This document shows positions 9,330-19,040 of a stretch of 64,000 nucleotides of DNA, in pieces (position 1 is the first letter of the stretch; each line of letters opens with the position of its first letter). This DNA comes from GCA-2705445 sp002705445 (GTDB taxonomy: Bacteria; Pseudomonadota; Gammaproteobacteria; Poriferisulfidales; GCA-002705445). The notes beneath the pieces are model-generated. The model was not told the DNA's origin. It did not search any database and saw nothing but the letters and a program-made list of their open reading frames with translations. Location: positions 1,000,528 through 1,064,527 of the forward strand of contig JBJKYB010000002.1 in the NCBI GenBank assembly GCA_045561235.1. The letters run 5' to 3'. Position numbers and translations under genes: made by a program.

Positions 9330-9904
9330 TTATTAAAATTGGAGGAAGCTTACAACCTTCAAATTATATAAAAAAATGGATTAAGTCAATTGAGTTAAAC
9401 TTTAATAACAGCTTCTTTTTGATGTTTGGCGGTGGAAAGTACGCAGATCAGGTTAGAAGTGACCAAAAAATCAAAGGCCTAAGTGATTATGAGGCTCATA
9501 TTTTGGCAATTAAAGCCATGAATAAATTAACTCTTGATAATTTAGATTATCTTAATAAATTTTCTAAGATAGATACTCTAGAAAATATAAAAAAAAGTTA
9601 TAAGAAAAGAAAACTGTTTATATGGATGCCGAAAGTTAGCGATATTGACAATCTTGGCGTCTCAAAAAACTGGAACTCTACATCTGACTCAATATCTTTA
9701 GCAATTGCTAAAAAGTTTAATTGCCCCTTAGTGATAGTAAAATCTGTAAAATTTAATAAGAAGCCATATTTAAATAATTTTTTTTTAAAAAACGACTTAG
9801 TTGATAAAGATTTTTTAAGATATTATCAATATACAAATCAAAAAATATCAATAGTCTCAAAATTTAACTTTCATAAATTAGAAAAAATATGTAAAAATTT
9901 TTAA
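9323..9904 (+). CDS. Amino-acid-kinase-fold protein, MfnE-like
   Basis: 193-residue small kinase with the amino-acid kinase nucleotide motif IKIGGSLQPS at residues 4-13 and MFGGGKYADQVR at about 34-45. It matches the compact COG2054 type, related to aspartokinase and uridylate kinase. Archaeal MfnE of this family phosphorylates aminomethylfuran-methyl-phosphate to the diphosphate for methanofuran synthesis. Placement after MfnD- and MfnF-like genes makes the same role likely here. It is the last gene of cluster A and its stop lies eight bases from that of the convergent PerM-like gene. Confidence 0.8.
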   Translation: MVVIKIGGSLQPSNYIKKWIKSIELNFNNSFFLMFGGGKYADQVRSDQKIKGLSDYEAHILAIKAMNKLTLDNLDYLNKFSKIDTLENIKKSYKKRKLFIWMPKVSDIDNLGVSKNWNSTSDSISLAIAKKFNCPLVIVKSVKFNKKPYLNNFFLKNDLVDKDFLRYYQYTNQKISIVSKFNFHKLEKICKNF

Positions 9905-9912
9905 TTAAACTG

Positions 9913-10941
9913 TTATTTGCCGATATTTCTACTAAGTAATACTGCAATCCATTTTGTATCTTCGTTACTTTCTAAAGCTATTTTCATGATCATTGTAAGT
10001 GGAACAGATAGAAGCATGCCTACTGGACCTAGCAACCATCCCCAGAATATTAATGATAAAAATATTATTAAAGTGGAAAGTCCTAACTCTTTACCAAGGT
10101 ATCTAGGTTCAACAATACTTCCCATTATTACATTTACGACCAGATATATGATTGCAACAACTATGGCATAAAAGGCATTAAATTGGATGAAAGCAATAAT
10201 AATTGCTGGTATTGAAGCTATAATGGAGCCAATATTAGGTATGTAGTTCAAAAAGAAAGCAACTAGTCCCCACATAACAGCATGATCAATGCCAGTAATC
10301 ATTAATGAAAAATATATTAAAAGCCCGGTTAACATACTTACAACTGTTTTTATTGATAAATACTTATTCATATTTTCACTGAAGGTATGGAAATTTGAAA
10401 TTGACCTATCACTACTTTTAAAAGCAAGCTTTATTTTATTTGAAAAGCCTGCTGCTTCTAGAAGAGTAAACATTACTATAAATAGTATGAGAAAATAATT
10501 TGTCAAAACATTTCCAAATGCGCTTATAGTATTAGCTACAGATTGTATGATGAAATTTGGATCAACGTACTCGTTGAGAAAACTCGAGTCAATGTCAATA
10601 TTATACTTTTCAAGAACTAACGCCATACTATCTATTTCATTAGTTATTTTTTCTTTATATTCTGGTAGTGACTTTCTAAAGTTGTTCAAAGAGGTTCCTA
10701 TTAAAGCTGCAATACTTAAACTTACAGAGATAATTGTTATTAATACGAGAGAAACCGAAATCGGTGTATTTATTTTTTTTGACTGAAAAAATTTTAATAA
10801 TGGAAAGGATACAAGAGCTATAAACATAGAAAGAAAAAACGGGACTATAATTTTATCTGCTGTTTTGAGACCAGCAAAAATTATTATTAAACCACTTATA
10901 GTTAATATTCCTTTATAGATAGTATTATTTTTGTTCTGCAT
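9913..10941 (-). CDS. AI-2E/PerM family membrane transporter
   Basis: 342-residue polytopic inner-membrane protein of the AI-2E transporter (PerM, formerly UPF0118) family. It has two N-terminal membrane segments, a soluble loop, then further segments including GLLIYFSLMITGIDHAVMWG and the conserved FLNYIPNIGSIIA and VEPRYLG motifs. Family members are proposed to export small molecules or exchange ions with protons; the substrate here cannot be told. The start overlaps the end of nhaA by 17 bases, so the two are probably co-transcribed. Confidence 0.88.
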   Translation of the reverse strand: MQNKNNTIYKGILTISGLIIIFAGLKTADKIIVPFFLSMFIALVSFPLLKFFQSKKINTPISVSLVLITIISVSLSIAALIGTSLNNFRKSLPEYKEKITNEIDSMALVLEKYNIDIDSSFLNEYVDPNFIIQSVANTISAFGNVLTNYFLILFIVMFTLLEAAGFSNKIKLAFKSSDRSISNFHTFSENMNKYLSIKTVVSMLTGLLIYFSLMITGIDHAVMWGLVAFFLNYIPNIGSIIASIPAIIIAFIQFNAFYAIVVAIIYLVVNVIMGSIVEPRYLGKELGLSTLIIFLSLIFWGWLLGPVGMLLSVPLTMIMKIALESNEDTKWIAVLLSRNIGK

Positions 10942-12154
10942 TATTTAATCTAATTTTTAAAATTACATAGCCAATAATACCAGATAAAATTGATCCAAAA
11001 AATATACCTGATTTTGAAAATTCTTGACCAAAGTACATCACTTGACTACCTTCAGGGAATGCCAATGCATTTATAAATAAACTCATTGTAAACCCAATAC
11101 CGCAAAGAAATGATACTCCTAATATATCATATAAATTCACATTGTTTGGTAACGTACAAATTTTTAGTTTGATAGATATGTATGTTAAGAATGTAATTCC
11201 TATGGGTTTGCCTAATAAAAGTCCAAGCATTATACCTAAAGGAACAGGATTTGATAGTGAGCTAAAATTCATAGAATCTAAACTTATATCAGCATTAAAA
11301 AATGCAAATAACGGTAAAATTATAAAACCAGAAAATGTGTGAAGTTTCTCTTCTAGATATCTTGCAGGCGAATGGTTTGTATCTTTAATTGATAATGGTA
11401 TTGTTGCTGCTAATATTACCCCTGCGATTGTTGTATGAACTCCAGAATGTAAAATAAAATACCATAGAAATAATCCTCCAAATAAATATATGCTTACTTT
11501 TCTTATATTATTGAAGTTAAGCCACATTAGAATCGTAAAAATTCCTAGGGCGCTTAAAAGGTTTCCGGTTGATAAGTCTGATGTGTAATAAAGTGCAATA
11601 ACTAGTACTGCTCCTAAGTCATCAATTATGGCGAGTGAAAGTAAAAATACTTTTAAACTTACTGGCACTCTGTTACCTAAAACTGCTAAAACTGCAAGAG
11701 AGAAGGCTATATCAGTTGCTGTTGGGATAGCCCATCCAGACATCGCTAATGGATTATCTATATTAATTAATACATACACAAGAGCAGGTACAGCCATTCC
11801 ACCAGCTGCCGCAATTCCAGGTAAAAGAACTTTTTTCACGGATGATAGTTGTCCACTTATCATCTCTCTTTTAAGTTCTAAACCTATAACCAAAAAAAAT
11901 ATTGCCATTAGCCCGTCATTAACAAAATGATGGACTGATTCTTTTATGGTTAATTCACCAAGACCTATTGATATATAACTATTTTTTAAAGAATAGTAGT
12001 AAGTAGATAAATCAGAGTTTGCAAGAAAAATAGCTAATAAACTAAATATTATTAAAAGTAATCCAGAAGATGACTCTGTTTTTAAAAACTTCCAGAGAAA
12101 TTTAGCGGGATTAATATTAGAGTTAATTTTTAGAGTATCTTTATTTATTATCAT
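10925..12154 (-). CDS. nhaA: Na+/H+ antiporter NhaA
   Basis: Inner-membrane exchanger of Na+ for protons, important for pH and salt homeostasis. 409 residues with about 12 membrane segments. The two transport aspartates are in AIIDDLGAVLVIALYY, and the TATDIAFSLAVLAVLG segment is present. The C-terminal LCGIGFTMSLFI motif is complete. It is divergent from leuS with a 62-base intergenic region. A marine habitat would suit this gene but does not prove it. Confidence 0.96.
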   Translation of the reverse strand: MIINKDTLKINSNINPAKFLWKFLKTESSSGLLLIIFSLLAIFLANSDLSTYYYSLKNSYISIGLGELTIKESVHHFVNDGLMAIFFLVIGLELKREMISGQLSSVKKVLLPGIAAAGGMAVPALVYVLINIDNPLAMSGWAIPTATDIAFSLAVLAVLGNRVPVSLKVFLLSLAIIDDLGAVLVIALYYTSDLSTGNLLSALGIFTILMWLNFNNIRKVSIYLFGGLFLWYFILHSGVHTTIAGVILAATIPLSIKDTNHSPARYLEEKLHTFSGFIILPLFAFFNADISLDSMNFSSLSNPVPLGIMLGLLLGKPIGITFLTYISIKLKICTLPNNVNLYDILGVSFLCGIGFTMSLFINALAFPEGSQVMYFGQEFSKSGIFFGSILSGIIGYVILKIRLNNAEQK

Positions 12155-12216
12155 AATTCAGACATTATATGTAACTTATGTTAAGTTTTGTAAAATTATT
12201 ATAACAAAATATTGAA

Positions 12217-14637
12217 ATGCAGGAAATTTATAACCCAAAAATTATTGAGAGTAGAATACAAGAAAAATGGTATTCAACGAAAGCCTTTAAAGCAGAAGAA
12301 GACACATCCAAAAAGAAGTTCTACTGCTTGTCTATGTTTCCATACCCTAGTGGAAACTTGCATATTGGTCATGTAAGGAATTATACAATAAGTGACGTTT
12401 TGGCAAGATATCACAGAATGTTAGGTGAAAATGTTCTCCATCCCATAGGTTGGGATGCTTTTGGCTTGCCCGCTGAAAATGCAGCAACGGAAAATAATTT
12501 ATCTCCTAAAAACTGGACTAATTCAAATATTAAGAATATGAGTGAACAACTTAAAAGTATGGGTTTTAGTTATGATTGGGATAGAGAAATTTCTACTTGC
12601 TCGGAAGATTATTATAAATGGGAACAATGGTTTTTTATTGAATTATTTAAAAAAAATCTTGTTTATAAAAAAGAATCGCTTGTCAACTGGGACCCCGTAG
12701 ATTGTACAGTCTTAGCAAATGAACAAGTAATAGATGGAAAAGGTTGGAGATCTGGAGTTGATGTAGAAAAAAAGAAAATATCACAGTGGTTCCTTAAAAC
12801 TTCTAGCTATTCAGAGGAACTCCTTAAAGATCTAGAAGAACTAAAGGGTAATTGGCCTGACAACGTTATAACTATGCAAAAAAACTGGATTGGCGAATCT
12901 TATGGAGCAGAAGTATCATTTAAAACTACTATTAACAAAGAAATTTACGTATTTACGACTCGTCCAGATACGCTCTTTGGTGTCTCTTTTTTAGCTATTG
13001 CTGCAGATCATAGTTTTGTGGATGAATGCAATAGAGATGTCCAGGAATATTGCGAAAATCTAATTAAACTCCATACAAGTAGAAATAATAGAGAAAAAGA
13101 GACTCCCAACGGCCTATTTACTGGTATTTTTGCAATTCATCCTGTAACAAATAATAAAATCCCAATATGGATAGCAAATTATGTTTTAACCGGGTACGGG
13201 ACTGGTGCTGTTATGGGCGTACCGGCTCATGATCATAGAGATAATAAATTTGCTCGAAAATATAAACTAGAAATAATAAAAGTAATAATGAATGAAAACA
13301 CAAATGAAGAGGTTTATACTGGCCATGGAAAGCTGATAAATTCAAATATTTTCAATAATTTAGAAAGTAAATCTGCAGCAAAATCTATTATTGAATATTT
13401 ATCTGAAAATAGTATTGGCAAACCCGTTAAAAATTATAAATTAAGAGATTGGGGGGTATCAAGACAAAGATATTGGGGTTGTCCGATACCAATAATATAC
13501 AGAGAGGATGGTAAAATTTTGCCAGTAGATAATAGTGAATTACCTATTAAATTACCTGATGATATAGATTTTTCAAAAGGTGGAAACCCTCTAGATAATC
13601 ACCCAACCTGGAAATATACAAAATGTACTGAAACTGGTCTTAAAGCAATTAGAGAGACTGACACTTTAGACACTTTTTTTGAGTCGAGTTGGTACCAGTC
13701 AAGATTTTGTTGCCCAAATGATAATGATAATATGATTGGACCCGAGTCCAATTATTGGCTTCCAGTGGACATTTATATTGGCGGAATAGAGCATGCGGTC
13801 CTTCATCTATTATATGCAAGATTTTTTCATAAATTATTAAGAGATCATGGAATGCTAAACTCTAATGAGCCATTTAAATCATTAATCACCCAAGGAATGG
13901 TTTTAAAAGATGGATCTAAGATGTCTAAATCAAAAGGCAACACTGTCGATCCAAAAGAACTTATAGATAAATATGGAGCTGATACACTAAGATTATTTGT
14001 AATCTTTGCTGCTCCTGTAGAGAATTCTTTAGAATGGTCTGACCATGGTGTTGAAGGCTCTTTTAAGTTTCTAAATAAACTATGGGCAACTGGATACAAG
14101 ATAAAAAACTTAATTCCAAAAGATGAAAAAAATCATAGCGAGGATGAAAAGAAACTTAAAGTAATTATAAATAAAGCCATACTAAAAGTATCTGGTGATT
14201 ATGGGGATAGAGTTAGCTTAAATACAATCGTATCTACATGTATGGAGGTTTTAAATAGCATTAATAAATATATAAAATTAAATACTGTTTCGAATAATAT
14301 AATTTTTGACTCGTATAAAACTTTAATATTAATGCTTTTTCCCATAGTTCCACATATATGCGAAGAATTATCAGAAAACTTAAATTTAATTGATAATAAT
14401 AAAGGTCATATATGGCCTAAAGTCGATGAAAATTATATAAATGATGACAAGTTTTTAATAGTTGTTCAAATTAATGGAAAAGTAAGAAAAAAGATTGAAT
14501 TTTCTCGAGGATTATCTCAAAAACATATTGAGGAGCATATTCTTTGTTTAGAAGATATAACAAAATATACAAATAATAAAATCATTAAGAAAATAATTCA
14601 TATAAAAGAAAAACTTGTTAATATAGTAATACAATGA
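12217..14637 (+). CDS. leuS: Leucyl-tRNA synthetase
   Basis: Class-I aminoacyl-tRNA synthetase, 806 residues, compared with about 860 in E. coli. The HIGH motif is at residues 49-52 (GNLHIGHVRNY). The editing domain carries TTRPDTLFGVSF and GTGAVMGVPAHD. The KMSKS loop is at about 568-572. The C-terminal domain ends in the conserved VVQINGKVRKKI segment. It overlaps lptE by four bases, giving the conserved leuS-lptE arrangement. Confidence 0.98.
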   Translation: MQEIYNPKIIESRIQEKWYSTKAFKAEEDTSKKKFYCLSMFPYPSGNLHIGHVRNYTISDVLARYHRMLGENVLHPIGWDAFGLPAENAATENNLSPKNWTNSNIKNMSEQLKSMGFSYDWDREISTCSEDYYKWEQWFFIELFKKNLVYKKESLVNWDPVDCTVLANEQVIDGKGWRSGVDVEKKKISQWFLKTSSYSEELLKDLEELKGNWPDNVITMQKNWIGESYGAEVSFKTTINKEIYVFTTRPDTLFGVSFLAIAADHSFVDECNRDVQEYCENLIKLHTSRNNREKETPNGLFTGIFAIHPVTNNKIPIWIANYVLTGYGTGAVMGVPAHDHRDNKFARKYKLEIIKVIMNENTNEEVYTGHGKLINSNIFNNLESKSAAKSIIEYLSENSIGKPVKNYKLRDWGVSRQRYWGCPIPIIYREDGKILPVDNSELPIKLPDDIDFSKGGNPLDNHPTWKYTKCTETGLKAIRETDTLDTFFESSWYQSRFCCPNDNDNMIGPESNYWLPVDIYIGGIEHAVLHLLYARFFHKLLRDHGMLNSNEPFKSLITQGMVLKDGSKMSKSKGNTVDPKELIDKYGADTLRLFVIFAAPVENSLEWSDHGVEGSFKFLNKLWATGYKIKNLIPKDEKNHSEDEKKLKVIINKAILKVSGDYGDRVSLNTIVSTCMEVLNSINKYIKLNTVSNNIIFDSYKTLILMLFPIVPHICEELSENLNLIDNNKGHIWPKVDENYINDDKFLIVVQINGKVRKKIEFSRGLSQKHIEEHILCLEDITKYTNNKIIKKIIHIKEKLVNIVIQ

Positions 14638-15113
14638 ATCTGTTAAAAAAAAGAACGTGTGTTGCCTTGATATTTGTAATATTGCTAAACGGTTGTGGAT
14701 ACAAATTAGGAGGTCTTGAGGTAATTGGTGAGAACTCCTCTAAAACAGCTGTGTTAAAAGTCATATCTTCGAAAGAATTTACTCGTAAGCTCAAAAACTC
14801 CGGATTTATCATAAAAGAGGAAAATTTTGAATATTTAATCCAGACAGAAGGTCCATTTCGCAAAAAAGAAACTTCATCGGTGTCCAGCAGCGCTGACGAT
14901 AGAGAATTCACTCTTACTGTAAGTATGATAGTATCGATATTCAATAATTCCGGCGAGACAATTATTGAAAGAAAAGAAATATCTAAATCCAAAGATTATG
15001 ATTTCTCATCATCTAGTATTAATAGTTCAGAGAGTGAAGAAGCGATAATTTACTCGGATCTTGAAAAGATTCTTCAAGTGGAAATAATCAATATAATTAG
15101 AAGTATAATGTAA
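14634..15113 (+). CDS. lptE: LPS-assembly lipoprotein LptE
   Basis: Outer-membrane lipoprotein that plugs LptD in lipopolysaccharide export. The N terminus is a lipoprotein signal peptide with lipobox L18-N-G-C21, followed by GYKLGG, which matches the usual CGF/YxLRG start. 159 residues. Identification relies on the lipobox, the size and the position directly after leuS. In many relatives holA follows at once; here two opposite-strand genes intervene. Confidence 0.85.
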   Translation: MNLLKKRTCVALIFVILLNGCGYKLGGLEVIGENSSKTAVLKVISSKEFTRKLKNSGFIIKEENFEYLIQTEGPFRKKETSSVSSSADDREFTLTVSMIVSIFNNSGETIIERKEISKSKDYDFSSSSINSSESEEAIIYSDLEKILQVEIINIIRSIM

Positions 15114-15115
15114 AA

Positions 15116-15811
15116 TTATTTATTTTTGTCCTCAATATCTTTATATAAATAGCCAACTAATGACGTGCTAACTATTGTAAAAAATAATTGCATTAAAATT
15201 GATATAAATATAAAAATTTCTTGATAACTTAAAAGATTTGTATAATTTGAAATTAAAAAATTTATAAGAACATACGGTCCAATTAAAAGAATATACAGTA
15301 AAAAGATTTTAACAGACGAACCTCTTGTGAATATATATGAATCTTTTAAGCTTTTTTTTAGCCCACATGCTGCTCCTGGAAGTATAAACATTATTCTAGA
15401 ATAAATATAAATCATATAAGCGAATAATATGTAAAGATAGAAAGTCATTTTTGCAATATCTGCCGGGAAAAAAGGAGATAGTATTATTACATGAATAATA
15501 TAAATTATTAAAATACTAAACAATAAATAAAATATTCTATTTAAAAAAATTTTTGTATAGTCTTTTTTAAAAAAATCAATATATATATTTTCAATATTAT
15601 TATTTAAAATAATATTTCTAAATATATTTATTACCAAAGGTGAAGAAATAATAAGATAACCAGTAAAAAAAAATAAAACCAGATATATACTCTGAGTATA
15701 CATTACTAAAAATTGACTAAAAACTAAGTATAGAAAAATTGGAACGTAGTTTTTTAGAGCTACTGGAATATAGTAAGCAGTGTATAGTAATGATTTTAGT
15801 ATAATTCTCAT
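15116..15811 (-). CDS. Polytopic membrane protein of unknown function
   Basis: 231 residues, very rich in Ile, Leu, Phe and Tyr, with about six hydrophobic segments, the first at residues 20-40. The GAACGLKKSLKDSYIFTRGS stretch resembles the cytosolic loop seen in several uncharacterised bacterial membrane families, but I cannot assign a family. Its start overlaps the stop of the upstream dehydrogenase by four bases, so the two form a two-gene operon. Its stop lies two bases from that of convergent lptE. Confidence 0.75.
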   Translation of the reverse strand: MRIILKSLLYTAYYIPVALKNYVPIFLYLVFSQFLVMYTQSIYLVLFFFTGYLIISSPLVINIFRNIILNNNIENIYIDFFKKDYTKIFLNRIFYLLFSILIIYIIHVIILSPFFPADIAKMTFYLYILFAYMIYIYSRIMFILPGAACGLKKSLKDSYIFTRGSSVKIFLLYILLIGPYVLINFLISNYTNLLSYQEIFIFISILMQLFFTIVSTSLVGYLYKDIEDKNK

Positions 15812-16692
15812 TTATTTTGTTTTTTTACGATATAGTAATATGCTGAAGAATCTTTTTCGCTATGGCCACTTTTATTGCACTTGTTCATATTTTTATTTAC
15901 TAAATTTATACCAGGAAGCTTTAGATTTTTTTTCTTTGCAATATTTTTTACAATTCTTAAGTCTTTCGCATGCAGTTTTGTTTTGAAACCTGGTTTAAAA
16001 TCTTTTTCCAATATTCTTTTAGCATGAGTATCTAAAACTTTGCTATTCGCAAAACCTCCCAACAATGCAGATCTAATATTAGATTTATTTGCTTTAAACT
16101 TGTCAGCAATAACAAATGCTTCGCTAACTGCGTTTAATGTTTGGGCTACAATAATTTGATTACATGCTTTTGCAACTTGTCCAGAACCTGAACTTCCTAT
16201 ATAAGTTATCTTATTGCCAAGAATTTTCAAAATAGGCATTACTTTTTTAACGGTAATTTCCTCGCCTCCAACCATAATTGATAATGACCCATTAATTGCC
16301 CCAATTTCTCCACCAGACACTGGAGCGTCAATCATAGAAATGTTATTTTTCTTTAGTACATTAGCAATTTTGATGGTTTCTATAGGACATATCGTGCTCA
16401 TATCTATAACTATCGAAGGCTTTAAAGCATTTTTTACCAATCCATTTCGTCCAGTTAGAATTTCCTTCACGTCCTTTGTATCTGATACCGCTAGAATTAA
16501 TATATCAATTTTACAAAAAAATTCTTTTAAATTCCTTATAACATTAATACCGTTTTTTATCATATTCGAATGATATTTGGCATTCCTTGAATAGGCAGAC
16601 ACATCGTAATGATTTTTTGAAAGATTTTTAGCCATAGGTAAGCCAATAATACCTGTTCCTATAAATCCAATTTTTACTTTTTTCTTAAGCAT
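15808..16692 (-). CDS. NAD(P)-dependent beta-hydroxyacid dehydrogenase (3-hydroxyisobutyrate / tartronate-semialdehyde reductase family)
   Basis: 294-residue member of the beta-hydroxyacid dehydrogenase family. The Rossmann motif GFIGTGIIGLPMAKNL is at residues 9-24. The substrate motif DAPVSGGEIGA is at about 122-132, and the catalytic lysine is K175 in GSGQVAKACNQI. Sequence alone does not separate hydroxyisobutyrate dehydrogenase from 2-hydroxy-3-oxopropionate reductase (GlxR). The DAPVSGGE form is common in the latter, which would handle tartronate semialdehyde from glyoxylate. It is transcribed away from holA. Confidence 0.85.
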   Translation of the reverse strand: MLKKKVKIGFIGTGIIGLPMAKNLSKNHYDVSAYSRNAKYHSNMIKNGINVIRNLKEFFCKIDILILAVSDTKDVKEILTGRNGLVKNALKPSIVIDMSTICPIETIKIANVLKKNNISMIDAPVSGGEIGAINGSLSIMVGGEEITVKKVMPILKILGNKITYIGSSGSGQVAKACNQIIVAQTLNAVSEAFVIADKFKANKSNIRSALLGGFANSKVLDTHAKRILEKDFKPGFKTKLHAKDLRIVKNIAKKKNLKLPGINLVNKNMNKCNKSGHSEKDSSAYYYIVKKQNK

Positions 16693-16739
16693 TTATAAAT
16701 TAATATTAGTTAAATAATTAATAAGTTAATATAATTAAA

Positions 16740-17768
16740 ATGCAGATATATTACAATCAATTAGATAGCAAATTAAAAGATAACTTAAAGCCAATATACA
16801 TAATAGCTGGAAGCGAAATTTATCAAGAAGAGATTTGTTTACAAAAAATTATCAAAACTGCAAAAAAAGCGAGTTTTTTCGACCATGAGGTAATTTATGT
16901 CGAAAAAAGTTTTGACTGGGACAGTTTTAATTCTTCAAACTCAAATTTATCTCTTTTTTCAAGTAAAAAAATTATTGAACTAAGATTTCTTACAAAAAGT
17001 GTAGGCATTACAGCAGAAAAAAAAATTTTAGAAATTATAGAAAATTTCTCGCAAGATAATTTAATAATAATAAGACTTCCAGAGCTAAAAGCTGCAGATT
17101 TTAAGAAGAAATATTTAGGGATTAAGAATAGTAATGTGGGTTTAATACGTATATATCCAATGACTAGAAAAGATATAATTACGGAACTTCTTAGTTCATC
17201 AAAGTCATTAAGATATAAGATTGATTTAAAATGCATAAATTTTATTGCAGATTTATACGAAGGTAATATGGTTGCTGCAAATCAAGCTCTTATCAAATTA
17301 GATTTAATGATGACTGATGACCAACAGATTGATTTAATGTTTCTTAAAAAAGTTTTTTCTAAAGATGTTGATTTTGAGGCAAGTAATTTGGTAGATTATG
17401 CAATTGAAGGTAATATTGAAAAAGTTAATACATGTATTAATTTTCTGAAAGAGAATGATTATCCAACACAATATATTATTTGGTCTTTCATAAGACACTT
17501 TAGAACTACTTTATGTAATTTGGAATTACTTGCTTCTGGAAAATCTAAAGATGAAATATTAAAAAATGTATGGCCTTTTGAAAGGAAAAATTTAATGTCA
17601 TTTTCTTTAAATAAATTATCCCAAAATAAGATAGAGGCTTACATAGGAATATTAGTTAGATTGGATATGCAATCAAAGAATATTCTAAATGGGAATATAT
17701 GGGATTCCATTCATGATTTGTCAGTTTCTATATCAAAAAATAAACTTTCAGTTATTAAATATACTTAA
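16740..17768 (+). CDS. holA: DNA polymerase III subunit delta
   Basis: Clamp-loader subunit that opens the sliding clamp. 342 residues, matching HolA length. Features seen are the N-terminal PIYIIAGSEIYQEE segment, corresponding to the nucleotide-binding fold without a P-loop, and the C-terminal helical collar beginning near YIIWSFIRHFR. Conservation across HolA is low, so the call also uses position near leuS-lptE. proA follows after 12 bases. Confidence 0.9.
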   Translation: MQIYYNQLDSKLKDNLKPIYIIAGSEIYQEEICLQKIIKTAKKASFFDHEVIYVEKSFDWDSFNSSNSNLSLFSSKKIIELRFLTKSVGITAEKKILEIIENFSQDNLIIIRLPELKAADFKKKYLGIKNSNVGLIRIYPMTRKDIITELLSSSKSLRYKIDLKCINFIADLYEGNMVAANQALIKLDLMMTDDQQIDLMFLKKVFSKDVDFEASNLVDYAIEGNIEKVNTCINFLKENDYPTQYIIWSFIRHFRTTLCNLELLASGKSKDEILKNVWPFERKNLMSFSLNKLSQNKIEAYIGILVRLDMQSKNILNGNIWDSIHDLSVSISKNKLSVIKYT

Positions 17769-17780
17769 TATAATAGAAAT

Positions 17781-19037
17781 ATGAATATAAAAGACTACGT
17801 AAGCACAATATGTATAAATGCACAGAATTCTTCAAAGGAAATTTCTTGCTTGAGAGAAAAAGCAAAAAATTCAATATTAAATTCTCTTATAGAAGAAATT
17901 AATCTAAATAGAGATTTAATTAAATCATCAAATACGATTGATATCGAAAACTTTAAATCGTCAGATAATTATGGAGATGCTTTTTTAGATAGACTTTTAC
18001 TTGATGACAATAGAATTGATGGAATGGTAGCAAGTATTAAAGAAATAATAGAATTCAAGGATCCTGTTGGCCAAATAAAAGGCTTAGAAAAAATGAAAAG
18101 TGGAATAAAAGTTGGAAAAATGTCAATGCCACTCGGAGTTATAGCAATGATTTATGAATCAAGGCCAAATGTTACCATTGACGCATCTGCTTTAAGTATT
18201 AAATCTGGTAATGCAATAATACTTAGAGGAGGGTCTGAGTCTATAAATACGAACATAGCTTTAGGCAAATGTATTAAAAATTCTTTAATTAAAAATAAAG
18301 TAAACAAAAATATAGTTCAATTAATAGATAATACGGACAGAGATATTGTCAATGAACTTTTATTGCAAAATAATTACATTGATATTGTAATACCAAGAGG
18401 CGGTAAAAATTTAATAAAACTAATTGATGAAATCTCATCTATATCTGTATTAAGGCATCTAGATGGAATCTGTCATGTTTATTTAGATAAAGATTGCGAT
18501 TTTGATAAAGCTTTAAACATAGCTATTAATTCCAAAACACAAAGAACCGGAGTTTGCAATGCAATGGAAACTTTGATTATTCATAATGATATTTCAGAAA
18601 AGTTTCTTCCATTATTACATAAAGAGTTATTAGAAAAAAATGTTGAAATTCGAGGATGTAAAAAAACACAATCTATTTTATCTTCTATCGCATTAGCTAC
18701 AGAGGATGATTGGAAGACAGAATATTTAGACTCAATTCTATCAATTATAATAGTAAGTTCTATGAATGATGCTATAAAACATATATCAAAATATGGCTCT
18801 GGCCATACAGATGTTATAGTAACGGAAAATAAAGAAAATGCAGAAACTTTTTTAAGAAATGTTGATTCTAGCTCAGTAATGCATAATGCTTCGTCAAGAT
18901 TTGCAGATGGTTATGAATATGGACTAGGTGCCGAGATAGGAATTAGTACTAATAAACTTCATGCACGTGGCCCAGTTGGAATAGAGGGTCTTACCAATGA
19001 AAAATTTATTGTTTTGGGTGACGGGAACGTAAGGTAA
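17781..19037 (+). CDS. proA: Gamma-glutamyl phosphate reductase (glutamate-5-semialdehyde dehydrogenase)
   Basis: NADPH-dependent second step of proline synthesis. 418 residues, the usual length. Motifs seen: PLGVIAMIYESRPNVT, ILRGGSES, the catalytic cysteine in RTGVCNAMETLI, and the C-terminal ARGPVGIEGLTNEKF signature. It ends four bases before the prfB start. proB is not in the window. Confidence 0.97.
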   Translation: MNIKDYVSTICINAQNSSKEISCLREKAKNSILNSLIEEINLNRDLIKSSNTIDIENFKSSDNYGDAFLDRLLLDDNRIDGMVASIKEIIEFKDPVGQIKGLEKMKSGIKVGKMSMPLGVIAMIYESRPNVTIDASALSIKSGNAIILRGGSESINTNIALGKCIKNSLIKNKVNKNIVQLIDNTDRDIVNELLLQNNYIDIVIPRGGKNLIKLIDEISSISVLRHLDGICHVYLDKDCDFDKALNIAINSKTQRTGVCNAMETLIIHNDISEKFLPLLHKELLEKNVEIRGCKKTQSILSSIALATEDDWKTEYLDSILSIIIVSSMNDAIKHISKYGSGHTDVIVTENKENAETFLRNVDSSSVMHNASSRFADGYEYGLGAEIGISTNKLHARGPVGIEGLTNEKFIVLGDGNVR

Positions 19038-19040
19038 AAA

